Notes under the pieces: model-generated | Databases searched by the model: none | Told to the model about the DNA's origin: nothing | Seen by the model: the letters and a program-made list of their open reading frames with translations, nothing else | DNA from: UBA6186 sp050012295 | Lineage (GTDB): Bacteria > Pseudomonadota > Gammaproteobacteria > UBA6186 > Azoamicaceae | NCBI GenBank assembly: GCA_050012295.1 | Contig: JBEKHL010000023.1 | Coordinates: 1-26,560, forward strand | Length of the DNA: 26,560 nt | Reading direction: 5' to 3' | Part shown: positions 9,891 to 18,473 of the stretch, piece by piece | How positions within the stretch are numbered: position 1 is the stretch's first letter | Layout: each line of letters starts with the position of its first letter | Made by a program: the position numbers and the translations under genes

Positions 9891-12800
9891 TCAACATAAA
9901 CATCTTCAATCTCTGGCAATTTTTTTAAATCTTTCAGCAATTCGGTTTTAGGATCGACCGTCCAACTCGAGCTAAGCTTTATTTTTGTTAAAATATCTGA
10001 TTTTTTATAATGAACGGTTAACGGACAGACGCCAGGATAGTTTTTAATGATTTGTTTAATTTGATCTGAACTATTATTTAAAACAGTAGAATTATTATTT
10101 AAAACAATTGTTAAATTACGAGCACTTTTTTTACGAGTGTCGTATAAATTCATAATTTTACTACATTTTATTTTAAAACCATTAGTATAATCATCTTTAC
10201 TAACTTCACCTTCTATTATTATTAGCTGGTCTTTTTTTAAAAAATCTTTACTCTCGTTATATAAATCAGCAAAAACTACTATTTCTTGTCTACTAACCGC
10301 ATCATCTAAAGTAACAAACGCCATTTTGTCACCACGTTTAGTAGTTAAATTACGCATACCAACTATTAATCCTGCAAATTTCTGCAGTTTTTTGTCTAAC
10401 GTAGCTTGAGTAAATTTAATGATCCCTAAATCTGTTAATTCTTTTTCAAATTCACTTAAAGGATGATCAGAAAAATAAAAACCCAATGCTTGTTTTTCCG
10501 CAGCTAATAATTCTTGTTTTTCCCAAACCTGACAAATATCGTTAGCAAATTCTATATTAAATTCTTTTTCGAATTCTTCTTCAGACGAATCAAAAAATAA
10601 ATTTAACTGTTGTTTACTACTGGTTTGTGATTTAGTAGCAATTTTAATAACCGTTTCTAGATAATTTAATAATGCCGCTCTATGCAAATTAAAACAATCT
10701 AAAGCACCAGACTTAATTAAAGCTTCTAAAGTTTTGCGTGAAACTTTATGTAAATCTACTTTTTTACATAAATCTAATAAATCCCTAAATTTTCCTTTTT
10801 CTTCTCTAGCAGCAATAATATTATTAACCGCCATCTCACCTACACCTTTAATCGCTCCCAACCCATAATTAATAGTATTACGACTTGTTGCCACAAATGC
10901 ATACTCACCACTATTTATGTTTGGCGCAGTAATAGTAATGCCATTTTTTTTACAATCAACAATAAACAATATAATTTTATCTGTATTATCTAATTCTGAA
11001 GACAGTACTGCCGCCATAAATTCTGGCGGATAATAGGTTTTTAACCATGCTGTTTGATAAGTTATTAATGCATAGGCTGTAGCATGTGGCTTAGGAAACC
11101 CATATTTAGAAAATTTTTCCATTAAATCAAAAATATTACTAGCTTGAGTTTCATTTACCCCTCTAGAAGCTGCCCCTTTAACAAAAATTTCTCTTTGCTT
11201 AGCCATTTCTTCTGATTTTTTCTTACCCATAGCACGACGTAATAAATCAGCAGAACCTAAGGTATATCCTGCTAAAATTTGGGCAATTTGCATTACCTGC
11301 TCTTGATACACTATTACCCCGTAAGTAGCTTGTAAAATAGAAGCTAAATCAGGATGAGGGTATTGAATGGCTTTTTTACCACGTTTACGATCTATAAAAT
11401 CGTCTACCATTCCTGATTGTAATGGTCCCGGCCTATATAATGCTCCAATAGCAATTAAATCTTCGAAAAAATTCGGTTGTAGTTTTACTGTTAATTCTCT
11501 CATACCTCTAGATTCTAATTGAAATATTGCGGTAGTATTACCGCCACATAATGTGGCAAAGGTTTTAGAATCATCTAATGCAATTTTATTAATATCTAAG
11601 AATGTATTATTACTGTTGGCATTATTAAGATTAATTGCTTTAACTGCCCAATCAATAATTGTCAACGTTCTTAACCCTAAAAAGTCAAATTTTACTAAAC
11701 CAATATCTTCAATATCATTTTTATCAAATTGCGTAACTGGAGATGCCTCGTTTGTTTCACGATATAGTGGGGAAAAATTAACAATTGGCTTTGGAGCAAT
11801 AACTAATCCACCAGCATGCTTACCTACATTTCTGGTAATACCTTCTAATTTTCTAGCTAAATCTATTATAGACTTTACTTCTTCATCTTCTTCATACTTG
11901 GTTTTTAAAATAGCTTCCTGCTCTAATGCTTTATCAATAGTTATTCCTAATTCTAACGGAATTAATTTGGCAATTTGATCAACAAAACCATATGGGCTAC
12001 CTAACACCCTACCAACATCACGAATTGCAGCTTTTGCAGCCATGGTTCCATAAGTAATAATTTGTGCTACTGAACCTTGACCATATTTGCGTGCTACATA
12101 TTCTATAACTAGATCTCGCCCATTAATGCAAAAATCAATATCAAAATCTGGCATAGAAACTCGTTCTGGATTTAAAAACCTTTCGAATAATAAATCGTAA
12201 GCTAACGGATCAATATTAGTAATTTGTAAAGCAAAGGCTACTAATGAACCAGCACCAGAACCCCTACCAGGCCCTACCGGTATACCTTGCTGTAAAGACC
12301 ACTGAATAATATCTGCTACTATTAAAAAATATCCAGCAAATCCCATGCTATTTATAACCGCAATTTCTTCCGCCAACCGTTTAGCATATTTTGCTGGCAA
12401 ATTACTAACATTATGGCAATTTAATCTTGATACCAAACCATTTTCTGCTGTTTCTACTAAATATTGTTCGCTACTACCATTTGGAGTTTGATAATTAGGC
12501 AAATAAGTCTTCCCTAATTCTACACGTACATTACAACGTTTAACAATTTCTATAGTATTTTCTAAACTCTCTGATAAATCAGCAAAAAGATTAACCATTT
12601 TTTCTGGTTGTTTTAAATATTGCTGCTCAGTATAGACTTTTTTCCGCGTAGGCTCATCTAATCTTAATCCTTGATTAATACATACTCTAGCTTCGTGAGC
12701 AATAAAATCATCTCGTTCTAAAAATCTAACATCTGCTGTTGCAACAATTGGAATATCTTGTGCTGCAATTTCTAATATTTGTGATAATATCTGCTCTTCT

Positions 12801-13312
12801 AATGAATTACCTACTCTTGTTATTGCTAAATAAAATCTATCGCCAAATAATTGTACCCAATTTTTAGTTAAATTAATTGCTGATTTTAAATCATTTTTTA
12901 TTAAACACCGCCCAATATCGCTATCTAGCATTGGCGCTATAGCAATTAACCCTACATGTAAATTATCTTCTACTAACCAATTTCTATTTAAAATTGGCTT
13001 ACCACTTTGCCAATTATTGTATGATTTAGAAATAAGTCGCATTAAATTGTGCAAACCAGTGTTATCTTGACACAATAAAGTTAACCGTTGTTCACCATGA
13101 TCTAACCAAACATCGCAACCAATAATAGGTTTAACACCAGCGGCAATGGCAGCTTTATAAAATTTAACCATAGCAAATAAATTGGATTGATCGGTTAATG
13201 CTACTGCTTGCATACCAAATTTTGCTACGCGCTCAACAAAAGGTTTTATACGTAAAATTCCATCTACTATAGAATATTCGCTATGGCAATTTAAATGAAC
13301 GAAATTAGACAT
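9884..13312 (-). CDS. dnaE: DNA polymerase III subunit alpha
   Basis: Replicative polymerase catalytic subunit of 1142 residues, close to the roughly 1160 of E. coli. The N-terminal PHP domain begins VHLNCHSEYS. The catalytic palm carries MPDFDIDF at 387-394, whose D391 and D393 correspond to the two metal-binding aspartates, and KFDFLGLRTL at 541-550 with the third, D543. PGRGSGAGS (348-356) and GKHAGG (497-502) are also typical. A C-terminal OB-fold segment is present (FAGLIVGMRNLTTKRGDKMAF). The gene starts 3 nt after the stop of the PIN toxin gene and shows no strong ribosome binding site, so translation is probably coupled to upstream genes. It is normally next to rnhB or accA; here a toxin-antitoxin pair and a small secreted protein gene lie between it and rnhB. 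Its 3' end overlaps infA. Confidence 0.98.
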   Translation of the reverse strand: MSNFVHLNCHSEYSIVDGILRIKPFVERVAKFGMQAVALTDQSNLFAMVKFYKAAIAAGVKPIIGCDVWLDHGEQRLTLLCQDNTGLHNLMRLISKSYNNWQSGKPILNRNWLVEDNLHVGLIAIAPMLDSDIGRCLIKNDLKSAINLTKNWVQLFGDRFYLAITRVGNSLEEQILSQILEIAAQDIPIVATADVRFLERDDFIAHEARVCINQGLRLDEPTRKKVYTEQQYLKQPEKMVNLFADLSESLENTIEIVKRCNVRVELGKTYLPNYQTPNGSSEQYLVETAENGLVSRLNCHNVSNLPAKYAKRLAEEIAVINSMGFAGYFLIVADIIQWSLQQGIPVGPGRGSGAGSLVAFALQITNIDPLAYDLLFERFLNPERVSMPDFDIDFCINGRDLVIEYVARKYGQGSVAQIITYGTMAAKAAIRDVGRVLGSPYGFVDQIAKLIPLELGITIDKALEQEAILKTKYEEDEEVKSIIDLARKLEGITRNVGKHAGGLVIAPKPIVNFSPLYRETNEASPVTQFDKNDIEDIGLVKFDFLGLRTLTIIDWAVKAINLNNANSNNTFLDINKIALDDSKTFATLCGGNTTAIFQLESRGMRELTVKLQPNFFEDLIAIGALYRPGPLQSGMVDDFIDRKRGKKAIQYPHPDLASILQATYGVIVYQEQVMQIAQILAGYTLGSADLLRRAMGKKKSEEMAKQREIFVKGAASRGVNETQASNIFDLMEKFSKYGFPKPHATAYALITYQTAWLKTYYPPEFMAAVLSSELDNTDKIILFIVDCKKNGITITAPNINSGEYAFVATSRNTINYGLGAIKGVGEMAVNNIIAAREEKGKFRDLLDLCKKVDLHKVSRKTLEALIKSGALDCFNLHRAALLNYLETVIKIATKSQTSSKQQLNLFFDSSEEEFEKEFNIEFANDICQVWEKQELLAAEKQALGFYFSDHPLSEFEKELTDLGIIKFTQATLDKKLQKFAGLIVGMRNLTTKRGDKMAFVTLDDAVSRQEIVVFADLYNESKDFLKKDQLIIIEGEVSKDDYTNGFKIKCSKIMNLYDTRKKSARNLTIVLNNNSTVLNNSSDQIKQIIKNYPGVCPLTVHYKKSDILTKIKLSSSWTVDPKTELLKDLKKLPEIEDVYVDY

Positions 13313-13315
13313 AAT

Positions 13316-13726
13316 TTATAAAACCCACGGATTAATGATCTCTAAACCACTAATTTCTTTAAAATCCTTAGTATTTCTAGTAACAAGCTTAAGATTATGT
13401 ACTATAGCTGATGCCGCAATTAAAGCATCTATAGCTGGTATGTTTGTAATTGAACAAAGATATCCCCATTTATCCGCAACCAATGCATCTATGTTAATTA
13501 TTCGTCCATAAAAACTCTCAACAAGCTCTATCTCTAACCAATTTATAATCTTTTGTTTTTTTGCTTGATCGTTTAATTTCTCAACACCTTTTCTTATTTC
13601 ACCAAGTGTTAAAACACTTAACGTTAATTTATTGATATTGATAGACGCCAACCAATTTAATACTTTTTCATTAGGAGATTTTTTTATAGTTTCTGAAATA
13701 ATGTTTGTATCTAGTAAATACATCAT
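13316..13726 (-). CDS. PIN-domain toxin (VapC/FitB-like ribonuclease)
   Basis: A 136-residue PIN-domain protein. The acidic residues expected at the metal site are visible: D6 in YLLDTN, E43 in LGEIRKG, D100 in IPAIDALIAASA and D121 in TRNTKDF. VapC-type toxins are Mg-dependent endoribonucleases that cut tRNA or rRNA and are held inactive by the cognate antitoxin; the exact target cannot be read from the sequence. The start overlaps the antitoxin stop in an ATGA arrangement (13723-13726), which implies translational coupling. All catalytic residues are intact, so the toxin is probably functional. The PIN family assignment is firm; the subfamily (FitB-like, by the LLDTNIISE start and C-terminal pattern) is likely. 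Confidence 0.92.
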   Translation of the reverse strand: MMYLLDTNIISETIKKSPNEKVLNWLASININKLTLSVLTLGEIRKGVEKLNDQAKKQKIINWLEIELVESFYGRIINIDALVADKWGYLCSITNIPAIDALIAASAIVHNLKLVTRNTKDFKEISGLEIINPWVL

Positions 13727-13968
13727 AAATCAATATCACGACCAGCAGATGGATCACGTTTAAAATCTAGATCAATACCATTTAATGGAGATCTTCTAAA
13801 AAATGAAACAACATCTTCTGTTTGCCCAACTAATTCTTTATATTTCTCCATACTAATAACAACTGTTTCGTTAACCCCATGCCTAGAAATAATTTGCGGC
13901 TCTAACTTTGCTTCTTTTATAAGTTGTGTAAGCTTTGCTTTTGCTTCTTGTAATTGCCATACGTGCAT
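13723..13968 (-). CDS. Phd/YefM-family antitoxin
   Basis: An 81-residue protein whose N-terminus (MHVWQLQEAKAKLTQLIKEAK, shown as positions 1-21) and following ISRHGVNETVVISMEKYKEL match the DNA-binding fold of Phd/YefM antitoxins. The C-terminal 25 residues, ending RDPSAGRDIDL, would wrap the toxin. It is the first gene of the pair, overlaps the PIN toxin by 4 bp, and has a 37-bp perfect palindrome directly upstream that is the expected binding site for autorepression by the antitoxin-toxin complex. Codon use and base composition look like those of the neighbours, so there is no clear compositional sign of recent transfer. Confidence 0.92.
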   Translation of the reverse strand: MHVWQLQEAKAKLTQLIKEAKLEPQIISRHGVNETVVISMEKYKELVGQTEDVVSFFRRSPLNGIDLDFKRDPSAGRDIDL

Positions 13969-13975
13969 AATCTAT

Positions 13976-14031
13976 CTTCTATTATAACTAGTCATACTAG
14001 TTATAATAGAAGTATATGGATAAAAAATCAA
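13976..14031 (-). promoter_or_regulatory. Promoter and palindromic operator of the toxin-antitoxin pair
   Basis: A perfect inverted repeat occupies 13976-14012, with 17-bp arms CTTCTATTATAACTAGT separated by 3 nt. On the minus strand TTGATT (14026-14031) and TATTAT (14003-14008) are 17 bp apart, so the -10 box lies inside the upstream arm. Antitoxin binding would block the promoter. The predicted transcript starts near 13996, about 27 nt before the antitoxin start. This internal promoter could also drive dnaE. Confidence 0.7.
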
Positions 14032-14035
14032 GCAT

Positions 14036-14509
14036 TTAATGGTTCTCATCCCAATACGAAATAGCCATTTTTACTTCTAAAATTGCCTCTTGAATTAATG
14101 CATTAAATTGCTGCACCTGGGCTTTAAGAGGATTTACAAGTTTTCGCGCTTCAACAGTTTCGGTATTACCTGTTAATAAATTATATTTTTGCACCTGAGA
14201 GTTAATGTTATTTGCAACAGTTATTGCACTAGAAACTATATCTTTTGCTCTAGAACAATGCCCTCCACTCGGATCCTCTTCGGAAGAATTATCTCCATCG
14301 TCAGCATGTTGCAGCTGACTTATTGCTAGATTAAGTGGCTCTAAATTAATTTGAATTCTTGCTGAAAATACTTCTGGCTGTAGCGAGCTTAAATTATTAA
14401 GAATACTATTTAAATAATGATTACTTGCAAAAGCAATTGACGAACCTATTATTACTATCGAAAATAATAAGCTAATAATTGTTTTTAATCTAAATATATT
14501 ATGTTTCAT
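14036..14509 (-). CDS. Hypothetical exported protein
   Basis: Not recognised. From the chosen start the protein has 157 residues and begins with a typical Sec signal peptide (MKHNIFRLK, then a hydrophobic stretch ending SSIAFA before SNHY), so it is probably periplasmic or outer. The mature part is polar and predicted helical, with an acidic S/D/E patch near its middle (DDGDNSSEEDPSGG) and one cysteine. The start at 14509 is preferred because it gives a clean signal peptide and a GGA-containing ribosome site; a start 24 nt upstream (14533) would overlap the rnhB stop by 8 bp and also stays in frame. It lies between rnhB and the toxin-antitoxin promoter, an unusual place for a secreted protein gene, and is probably co-transcribed with the envelope genes. 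Confidence 0.6.
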   Translation of the reverse strand: MKHNIFRLKTIISLLFSIVIIGSSIAFASNHYLNSILNNLSSLQPEVFSARIQINLEPLNLAISQLQHADDGDNSSEEDPSGGHCSRAKDIVSSAITVANNINSQVQKYNLLTGNTETVEARKLVNPLKAQVQQFNALIQEAILEVKMAISYWDENH

Positions 14510-14525
14510 GAATGTCCAAGTTATT

Positions 14526-15104
14526 TTATGCATGTTCTTTACAGCCTAAAATTTTCTTTAAAAAACTATTTCTATGTTCTATGGTTTGTCCATATCGTTT
14601 TAAAGCAGCAACATGTTCTTTAGTACCATAACCTTTATGTTTAAGAAAACCATAGATAGGATATTTTTGATCTAACTCTAGCATTAAACGATCTCTTATT
14701 ACTTTCGCTATTATAGAAGCAGCGGAAATTGCTGGCTCTAATTGATCACCTTTTATTATGGCTCTAGCATCAACTACTAAACCCGATAAATTTGGCAATA
14801 TGTTGCCATCTACTAATACTTGGTTTGGCATAATTTTTAGATTTAATATAGCTTTTCTCATCGCTAATAAACTTGCTTGTAAAATATTTATGCTGTCTAT
14901 TTCGATTACTGAACAACTAGACCAGCTAACCGCCAATGCTTGATTATTAATTTGTTCAAATAAATATTCTCTTTTTTTAGCAGATAATAATTTAGAATCT
15001 TTTAGATTTTCTATCGGAGAATTAGGATTTAAAATTACTGCTGCAGCAACCACAGGTCCAGCTAATGGTCCGCGTCCTGCTTCATCTACTCCTGCTACTA
15101 GCAT
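14526..15104 (-). CDS. rnhB: Ribonuclease HII
   Basis: RNase HII cuts RNA in RNA-DNA hybrids and removes misincorporated ribonucleotides. The 192-residue protein opens with the diagnostic AGVDEAGRGPLAGPVVAAAV. The catalytic acidic residues are D7, E8, D99 (VLVDGN) and D120 (IKGDQLEPAISAASIIAKV). The C-terminus carries the usual GYGTKEHVAALKRYG. The length equals the family norm. It starts 3 nt after the lpxB stop, as expected for the conserved lpxB-rnhB pair. No oddities. Confidence 0.97.
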   Translation of the reverse strand: MLVAGVDEAGRGPLAGPVVAAAVILNPNSPIENLKDSKLLSAKKREYLFEQINNQALAVSWSSCSVIEIDSINILQASLLAMRKAILNLKIMPNQVLVDGNILPNLSGLVVDARAIIKGDQLEPAISAASIIAKVIRDRLMLELDQKYPIYGFLKHKGYGTKEHVAALKRYGQTIEHRNSFLKKILGCKEHA

Positions 15105-15107
15105 ATT

Positions 15108-16247
15108 CTATACCTTCAATAATTTAACAATTTCCTGTGCCGCAACATTGCTAGCATCTTTTTTTAATTCTTGATGAATTTGATTAAAAATAGTGATTTG
15201 TTCTGTAGTTGGTCCACCCCTACTAATTAAATCAGATAAAGCTCTAATTAATTTATACGGAGTTACCTCATCTTGAATAAATTCTGGCACAATAGCTTTA
15301 TCTGCTAACAAATTAGGTAAAGAAATATATTTTACTTTAATTAATTTTTTAACTAACAAATACGTAATAAAATTTGTTTTATAAGCAACCACCATGGGTT
15401 TTTTATGCAACATAACTTCTAATGTAGCAGTACCAGACGTAACCAACACAAAATCTGCAGCAGCAATCGCCGTATTACTATCTTGTACTATAACTTTAAT
15501 AAGCACTCTGCTAGCAATTTTTTTGATCAATTCTTCAATATAAATTTTATGTTGTTGGTTAATAACCGGCATAATAAACTTCAAGTGAGCAAATCTTAAC
15601 GAAATCTGTTTAATAGTTTCTAAATAAATTGCAGTTAAATGTTTTAATTCGCTATTACGGCTACCTGGCATAATAGTTAATATTTTATCGTATTCACTAA
15701 ATCCAAGACGTTGCTTAGCACTCTTAGTATCTATAATAATTGGAATTTGATCGGCCAAAAAATGTCCGACACATACCGCTTTACATAGATGTTGTTGATA
15801 AAAATTTACTTCGAACGGAAACAAAGTTAACATCAAATCTACTGCTTTTTTTATTAATTTAATACGACCAGAACGCCATGCCCACACCGATGGGCTTACA
15901 TAATGTACAGTAGTAATATTTGCTTGTTTTAATTTTTTCTCTAGTCCCAAATTAAATTCTGGAGCATCAACACCTATAAATAAATCTGGTTTGTTTTGTA
16001 AAATTTTTCTATATAATTTAGATCTAATATATATAAGCTTAGGTAAATTCAACAACGGTTCAATTAAACCCATTAAAGATAAATGCCGCATATTAAATAA
16101 TTCTTTAGCGCCAATATTAATTAAATTTGGACCAACAATACCTTCTACTTGCAAATTAGGAAAATTTTTTTTTAATTCACCAATTAATCCTGCGGCCAAT
16201 AAATCTCCGGATAATTCGCCAACCACAATCGCAATTTTTAAACTCAT
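15108..16247 (-). CDS. lpxB: Lipid-A-disaccharide synthase
   Basis: LpxB joins UDP-2,3-diacylglucosamine and lipid X into the lipid A disaccharide at the inner face of the inner membrane (glycosyltransferase family 19). Visible family signatures are the N-terminal IAIVVGELSGD, VSPSVWAWR, the MPGSRNSELK nucleotide-sugar segment and VTSGTATLEVML. The chosen start (MSLKIAIVV) gives 379 residues, the usual length. An upstream in-frame ATG at 16271 would add eight residues unlike the family and overlap lpxA by 17 bp. It follows lpxA by 7 nt in the standard order. Confidence 0.96.
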   Translation of the reverse strand: MSLKIAIVVGELSGDLLAAGLIGELKKNFPNLQVEGIVGPNLINIGAKELFNMRHLSLMGLIEPLLNLPKLIYIRSKLYRKILQNKPDLFIGVDAPEFNLGLEKKLKQANITTVHYVSPSVWAWRSGRIKLIKKAVDLMLTLFPFEVNFYQQHLCKAVCVGHFLADQIPIIIDTKSAKQRLGFSEYDKILTIMPGSRNSELKHLTAIYLETIKQISLRFAHLKFIMPVINQQHKIYIEELIKKIASRVLIKVIVQDSNTAIAAADFVLVTSGTATLEVMLHKKPMVVAYKTNFITYLLVKKLIKVKYISLPNLLADKAIVPEFIQDEVTPYKLIRALSDLISRGGPTTEQITIFNQIHQELKKDASNVAAQEIVKLLKV

Positions 16248-16254
16248 AAAATTA

Positions 16255-17025
16255 TCAACGCAAAATCCCACGATTAGATTTTTGTAAAAAATCTATACAT
16301 AATTGTACTTCTCGATATTCACTGGCTAATGGAATTAACTTTTCTATCGCTTCTTTTATTGTTTTACTAGTTGTAAAAATAATTTTATAAACCTGCTTGA
16401 TAATTTTTATAATACTAGGATCGAAGTCGCTACGCTCTAAACCAATTATATTAATTCCATACGGTTTAGCCGGATGACCAGAAACTATTACAAAAGGCAT
16501 AACATCTTTTATAATAATTGACGCACCAGCTGCAAAACTATACTCACCTATAGTACAAAATTGATTTACCCCAACAAAACCACTTAAATTAGCATGATCT
16601 TTTACAGTAACATGTCCGGCAATAGACGCTCCATTAGAAAACACTACATGGTTACCAACTATACAATCATGAGCCACGTGGGTATTAACCATAAATAAAT
16701 TATTATTCCCAATTATCGTAGCAGAATTACCATGGGCTGTTCCACGATGCACGGTACAACCCTCTCTAAAAATATTATTATCTCCTATTTCTAAAGTTGT
16801 TGGTTCACCTCGATATTTTTTATCCTGACATTCTATTCCAATAGATGAAAATTGATAAATTTTATTATTTTTACCAATTTTAGTTGGCCCTCGAATAACA
16901 GCATGTGGTCCAATCCAAGTACCAGCACCAATTTCTACATCTTTACCAATAATAGCAAACGGCTCAACAATAACCCCTTCTTCTAACTTTGCACTTTGAT
17001 CTATAATTGCATGAGAACTAATCAT
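16255..17025 (-). CDS. lpxA: UDP-N-acetylglucosamine acyltransferase
   Basis: LpxA transfers a 3-hydroxyacyl chain from ACP to UDP-GlcNAc, the first step of lipid A synthesis, as a left-handed beta-helix trimer. Hexapeptide repeats run through most of the N-terminal two thirds, and the catalytic histidine is H119 in NTHVAHDC (numbered from the start used here). The start MISSHAIID is chosen because it overlaps the fabZ stop as TAATG and has AGGGGA upstream; an upstream ATG at 17046 would add seven residues within fabZ. The 256 residues compare with 262 in E. coli. Confidence 0.97.
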   Translation of the reverse strand: MISSHAIIDQSAKLEEGVIVEPFAIIGKDVEIGAGTWIGPHAVIRGPTKIGKNNKIYQFSSIGIECQDKKYRGEPTTLEIGDNNIFREGCTVHRGTAHGNSATIIGNNNLFMVNTHVAHDCIVGNHVVFSNGASIAGHVTVKDHANLSGFVGVNQFCTIGEYSFAAGASIIIKDVMPFVIVSGHPAKPYGINIIGLERSDFDPSIIKIIKQVYKIIFTTSKTIKEAIEKLIPLASEYREVQLCIDFLQKSNRGILR

Positions 17026-17465
17026 TATACTTTCCCCTCTGCACATGTGACTTCCGTACTACAAGCTAATTGTCCATCGACCATTATTTGGCCAATAAAC
17101 TTCCATATGGATTTTCTATGGGCTACTATTTCCACATTTAATAATAATTGATCGCCAGGAACAACTATTTTTTTAAATCTAGTATTCTCTAGCGCCCCCA
17201 AATAAAATAAAGTATTATGCTGATTAGAGTTTTCTAAACTACAATACGCTAGAATAGCGGCGGCTTGAGCTAAAGATTCTATAAGTAACACCCCTGGCAT
17301 TATAGCCTTTGTTGGAAAATGTCCCATAAAAAATGGCTCATTAATGGTAACATTTTTAATTGCTGAAAGTTTTTTTCCAACTTCAAAACTTAAAACTCTA
17401 TCTACTAATAAAAATGGATACCTGTGTGGCAAACATTCTATAATTTTTTGTATGTCCATCATCAT
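17025..17465 (-). CDS. fabZ: 3-hydroxyacyl-[acyl-carrier-protein] dehydratase FabZ
   Basis: FabZ dehydrates 3-hydroxyacyl-ACP in fatty acid elongation and so competes with LpxA and LpxD for 3-hydroxyacyl-ACP. The protein has 146 residues with the hot-dog fold signature PHRYPFLLVDRV. Catalytic H49 lies in FFMGHFP and E63 in MPGVLLIESLAQAAA, the positions usual for this family. Three ATG codons in a row occur at the start; the first lies 3 nt after the lpxD stop. Its position between lpxD and lpxA is the conserved one. Confidence 0.97.
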   Translation of the reverse strand: MMMDIQKIIECLPHRYPFLLVDRVLSFEVGKKLSAIKNVTINEPFFMGHFPTKAIMPGVLLIESLAQAAAILAYCSLENSNQHNTLFYLGALENTRFKKIVVPGDQLLLNVEIVAHRKSIWKFIGQIMVDGQLACSTEVTCAEGKV

Positions 17466-17468
17466 AAT

Positions 17469-18473
17469 TTAATTTTTTTCCAATATTTTAACTCGCATCA
17501 ATAAATCTTTAAAACTTTGATCTAACATATTAAATCTCGCTATATTTTTTCTCCAAGTAATATTATCTCTGGCTGGCAACCCCGAAGAATAAATTCCAGG
17601 TTTTAACAAAGATTTATTAATACTAGATGTAGCAGTAATATGTACCTCGTCTGTTATTACTAAATGCCCAGCAATATTTGATGCCCCACCAATTAAACAA
17701 CGCTTACCAATTACTGTACTGCCAGCTATACCAGTACAACCTGCAATAGCTGTGTATTCACCAATTACTACATTATGTGCAATTTGCACTAAATTATCTA
17801 TAATTACCCCTCGTTTAATAATTGTATCACCAATACAACCACGATCAATAGAAGTATTGCTACCAATTTCTACATGATCTTCTATAATAACTCCACCTAA
17901 ATGTGGCATTTTTACCCACTCACCTACTTCGTCTTGGGCAAAACCAAATCCATCGGAACCAATAACCGTATTACTATGAATTAAACAATTACTACCCAAC
18001 TGTATATCATTATATAAGACCACATTGGCTTTAATAATAGTATTATTTCCTATCGAACAATTATCGCCAATTACTACCCCGGCTTCTATAGTAACGTCTT
18101 TACCAATTTTTACATTCTTGCCAATTACACAAGAATTATGAATATTAGGTGCAATATTTTTTGATCGTTCACATAAACTTAATAATTTTGCTAAACTTAA
18201 TCTAGGATTATTAGTAACTAACGCTGCAACTTTACATTTATCCAAATATTTAGGATGAATAATTACCGCAGCTGCATTGGTATTTAATAAATATTTTGCA
18301 TACAACGGATTAGCAAGAAAAGTTACCTGCTCAGAATTAGCTTTCTCTATAGTCTCTATAGAACTAATATTTTTATGAACATAATTATTATCTAAATTAT
18401 TTAATAACTTTAAATCTGCATTAATTTTTAATGCTAATTCTTGTAAACTTACTGGACTAGCAAACTGCAACAT
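17469..18473 (-). CDS. lpxD: UDP-3-O-(3-hydroxyacyl)glucosamine N-acyltransferase
   Basis: LpxD adds the second, N-linked hydroxyacyl chain in lipid A synthesis. The 334 residues show the uridine-binding N-terminal domain (VTFLANPLYAKYL) followed by a long left-handed beta-helix of hexapeptide repeats. The catalytic histidine is H233 in VQIAHNVVIG. The sequence SDGFGFAQ (173-180) and the C-terminal helix with KPGIYSSGLPA are typical. The ATG overlaps the skp stop as TAATG, which implies translational coupling. Confidence 0.97.
   Translation of the reverse strand: MLQFASPVSLQELALKINADLKLLNNLDNNYVHKNISSIETIEKANSEQVTFLANPLYAKYLLNTNAAAVIIHPKYLDKCKVAALVTNNPRLSLAKLLSLCERSKNIAPNIHNSCVIGKNVKIGKDVTIEAGVVIGDNCSIGNNTIIKANVVLYNDIQLGSNCLIHSNTVIGSDGFGFAQDEVGEWVKMPHLGGVIIEDHVEIGSNTSIDRGCIGDTIIKRGVIIDNLVQIAHNVVIGEYTAIAGCTGIAGSTVIGKRCLIGGASNIAGHLVITDEVHITATSSINKSLLKPGIYSSGLPARDNITWRKNIARFNMLDQSFKDLLMRVKILEKN

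Noticed and set aside
11553..11978. Plus-strand ORF of 141 residues inside dnaE
   Set aside because: Antisense to highly conserved polymerase catalytic sequence, without family resemblance or ribosome binding site.
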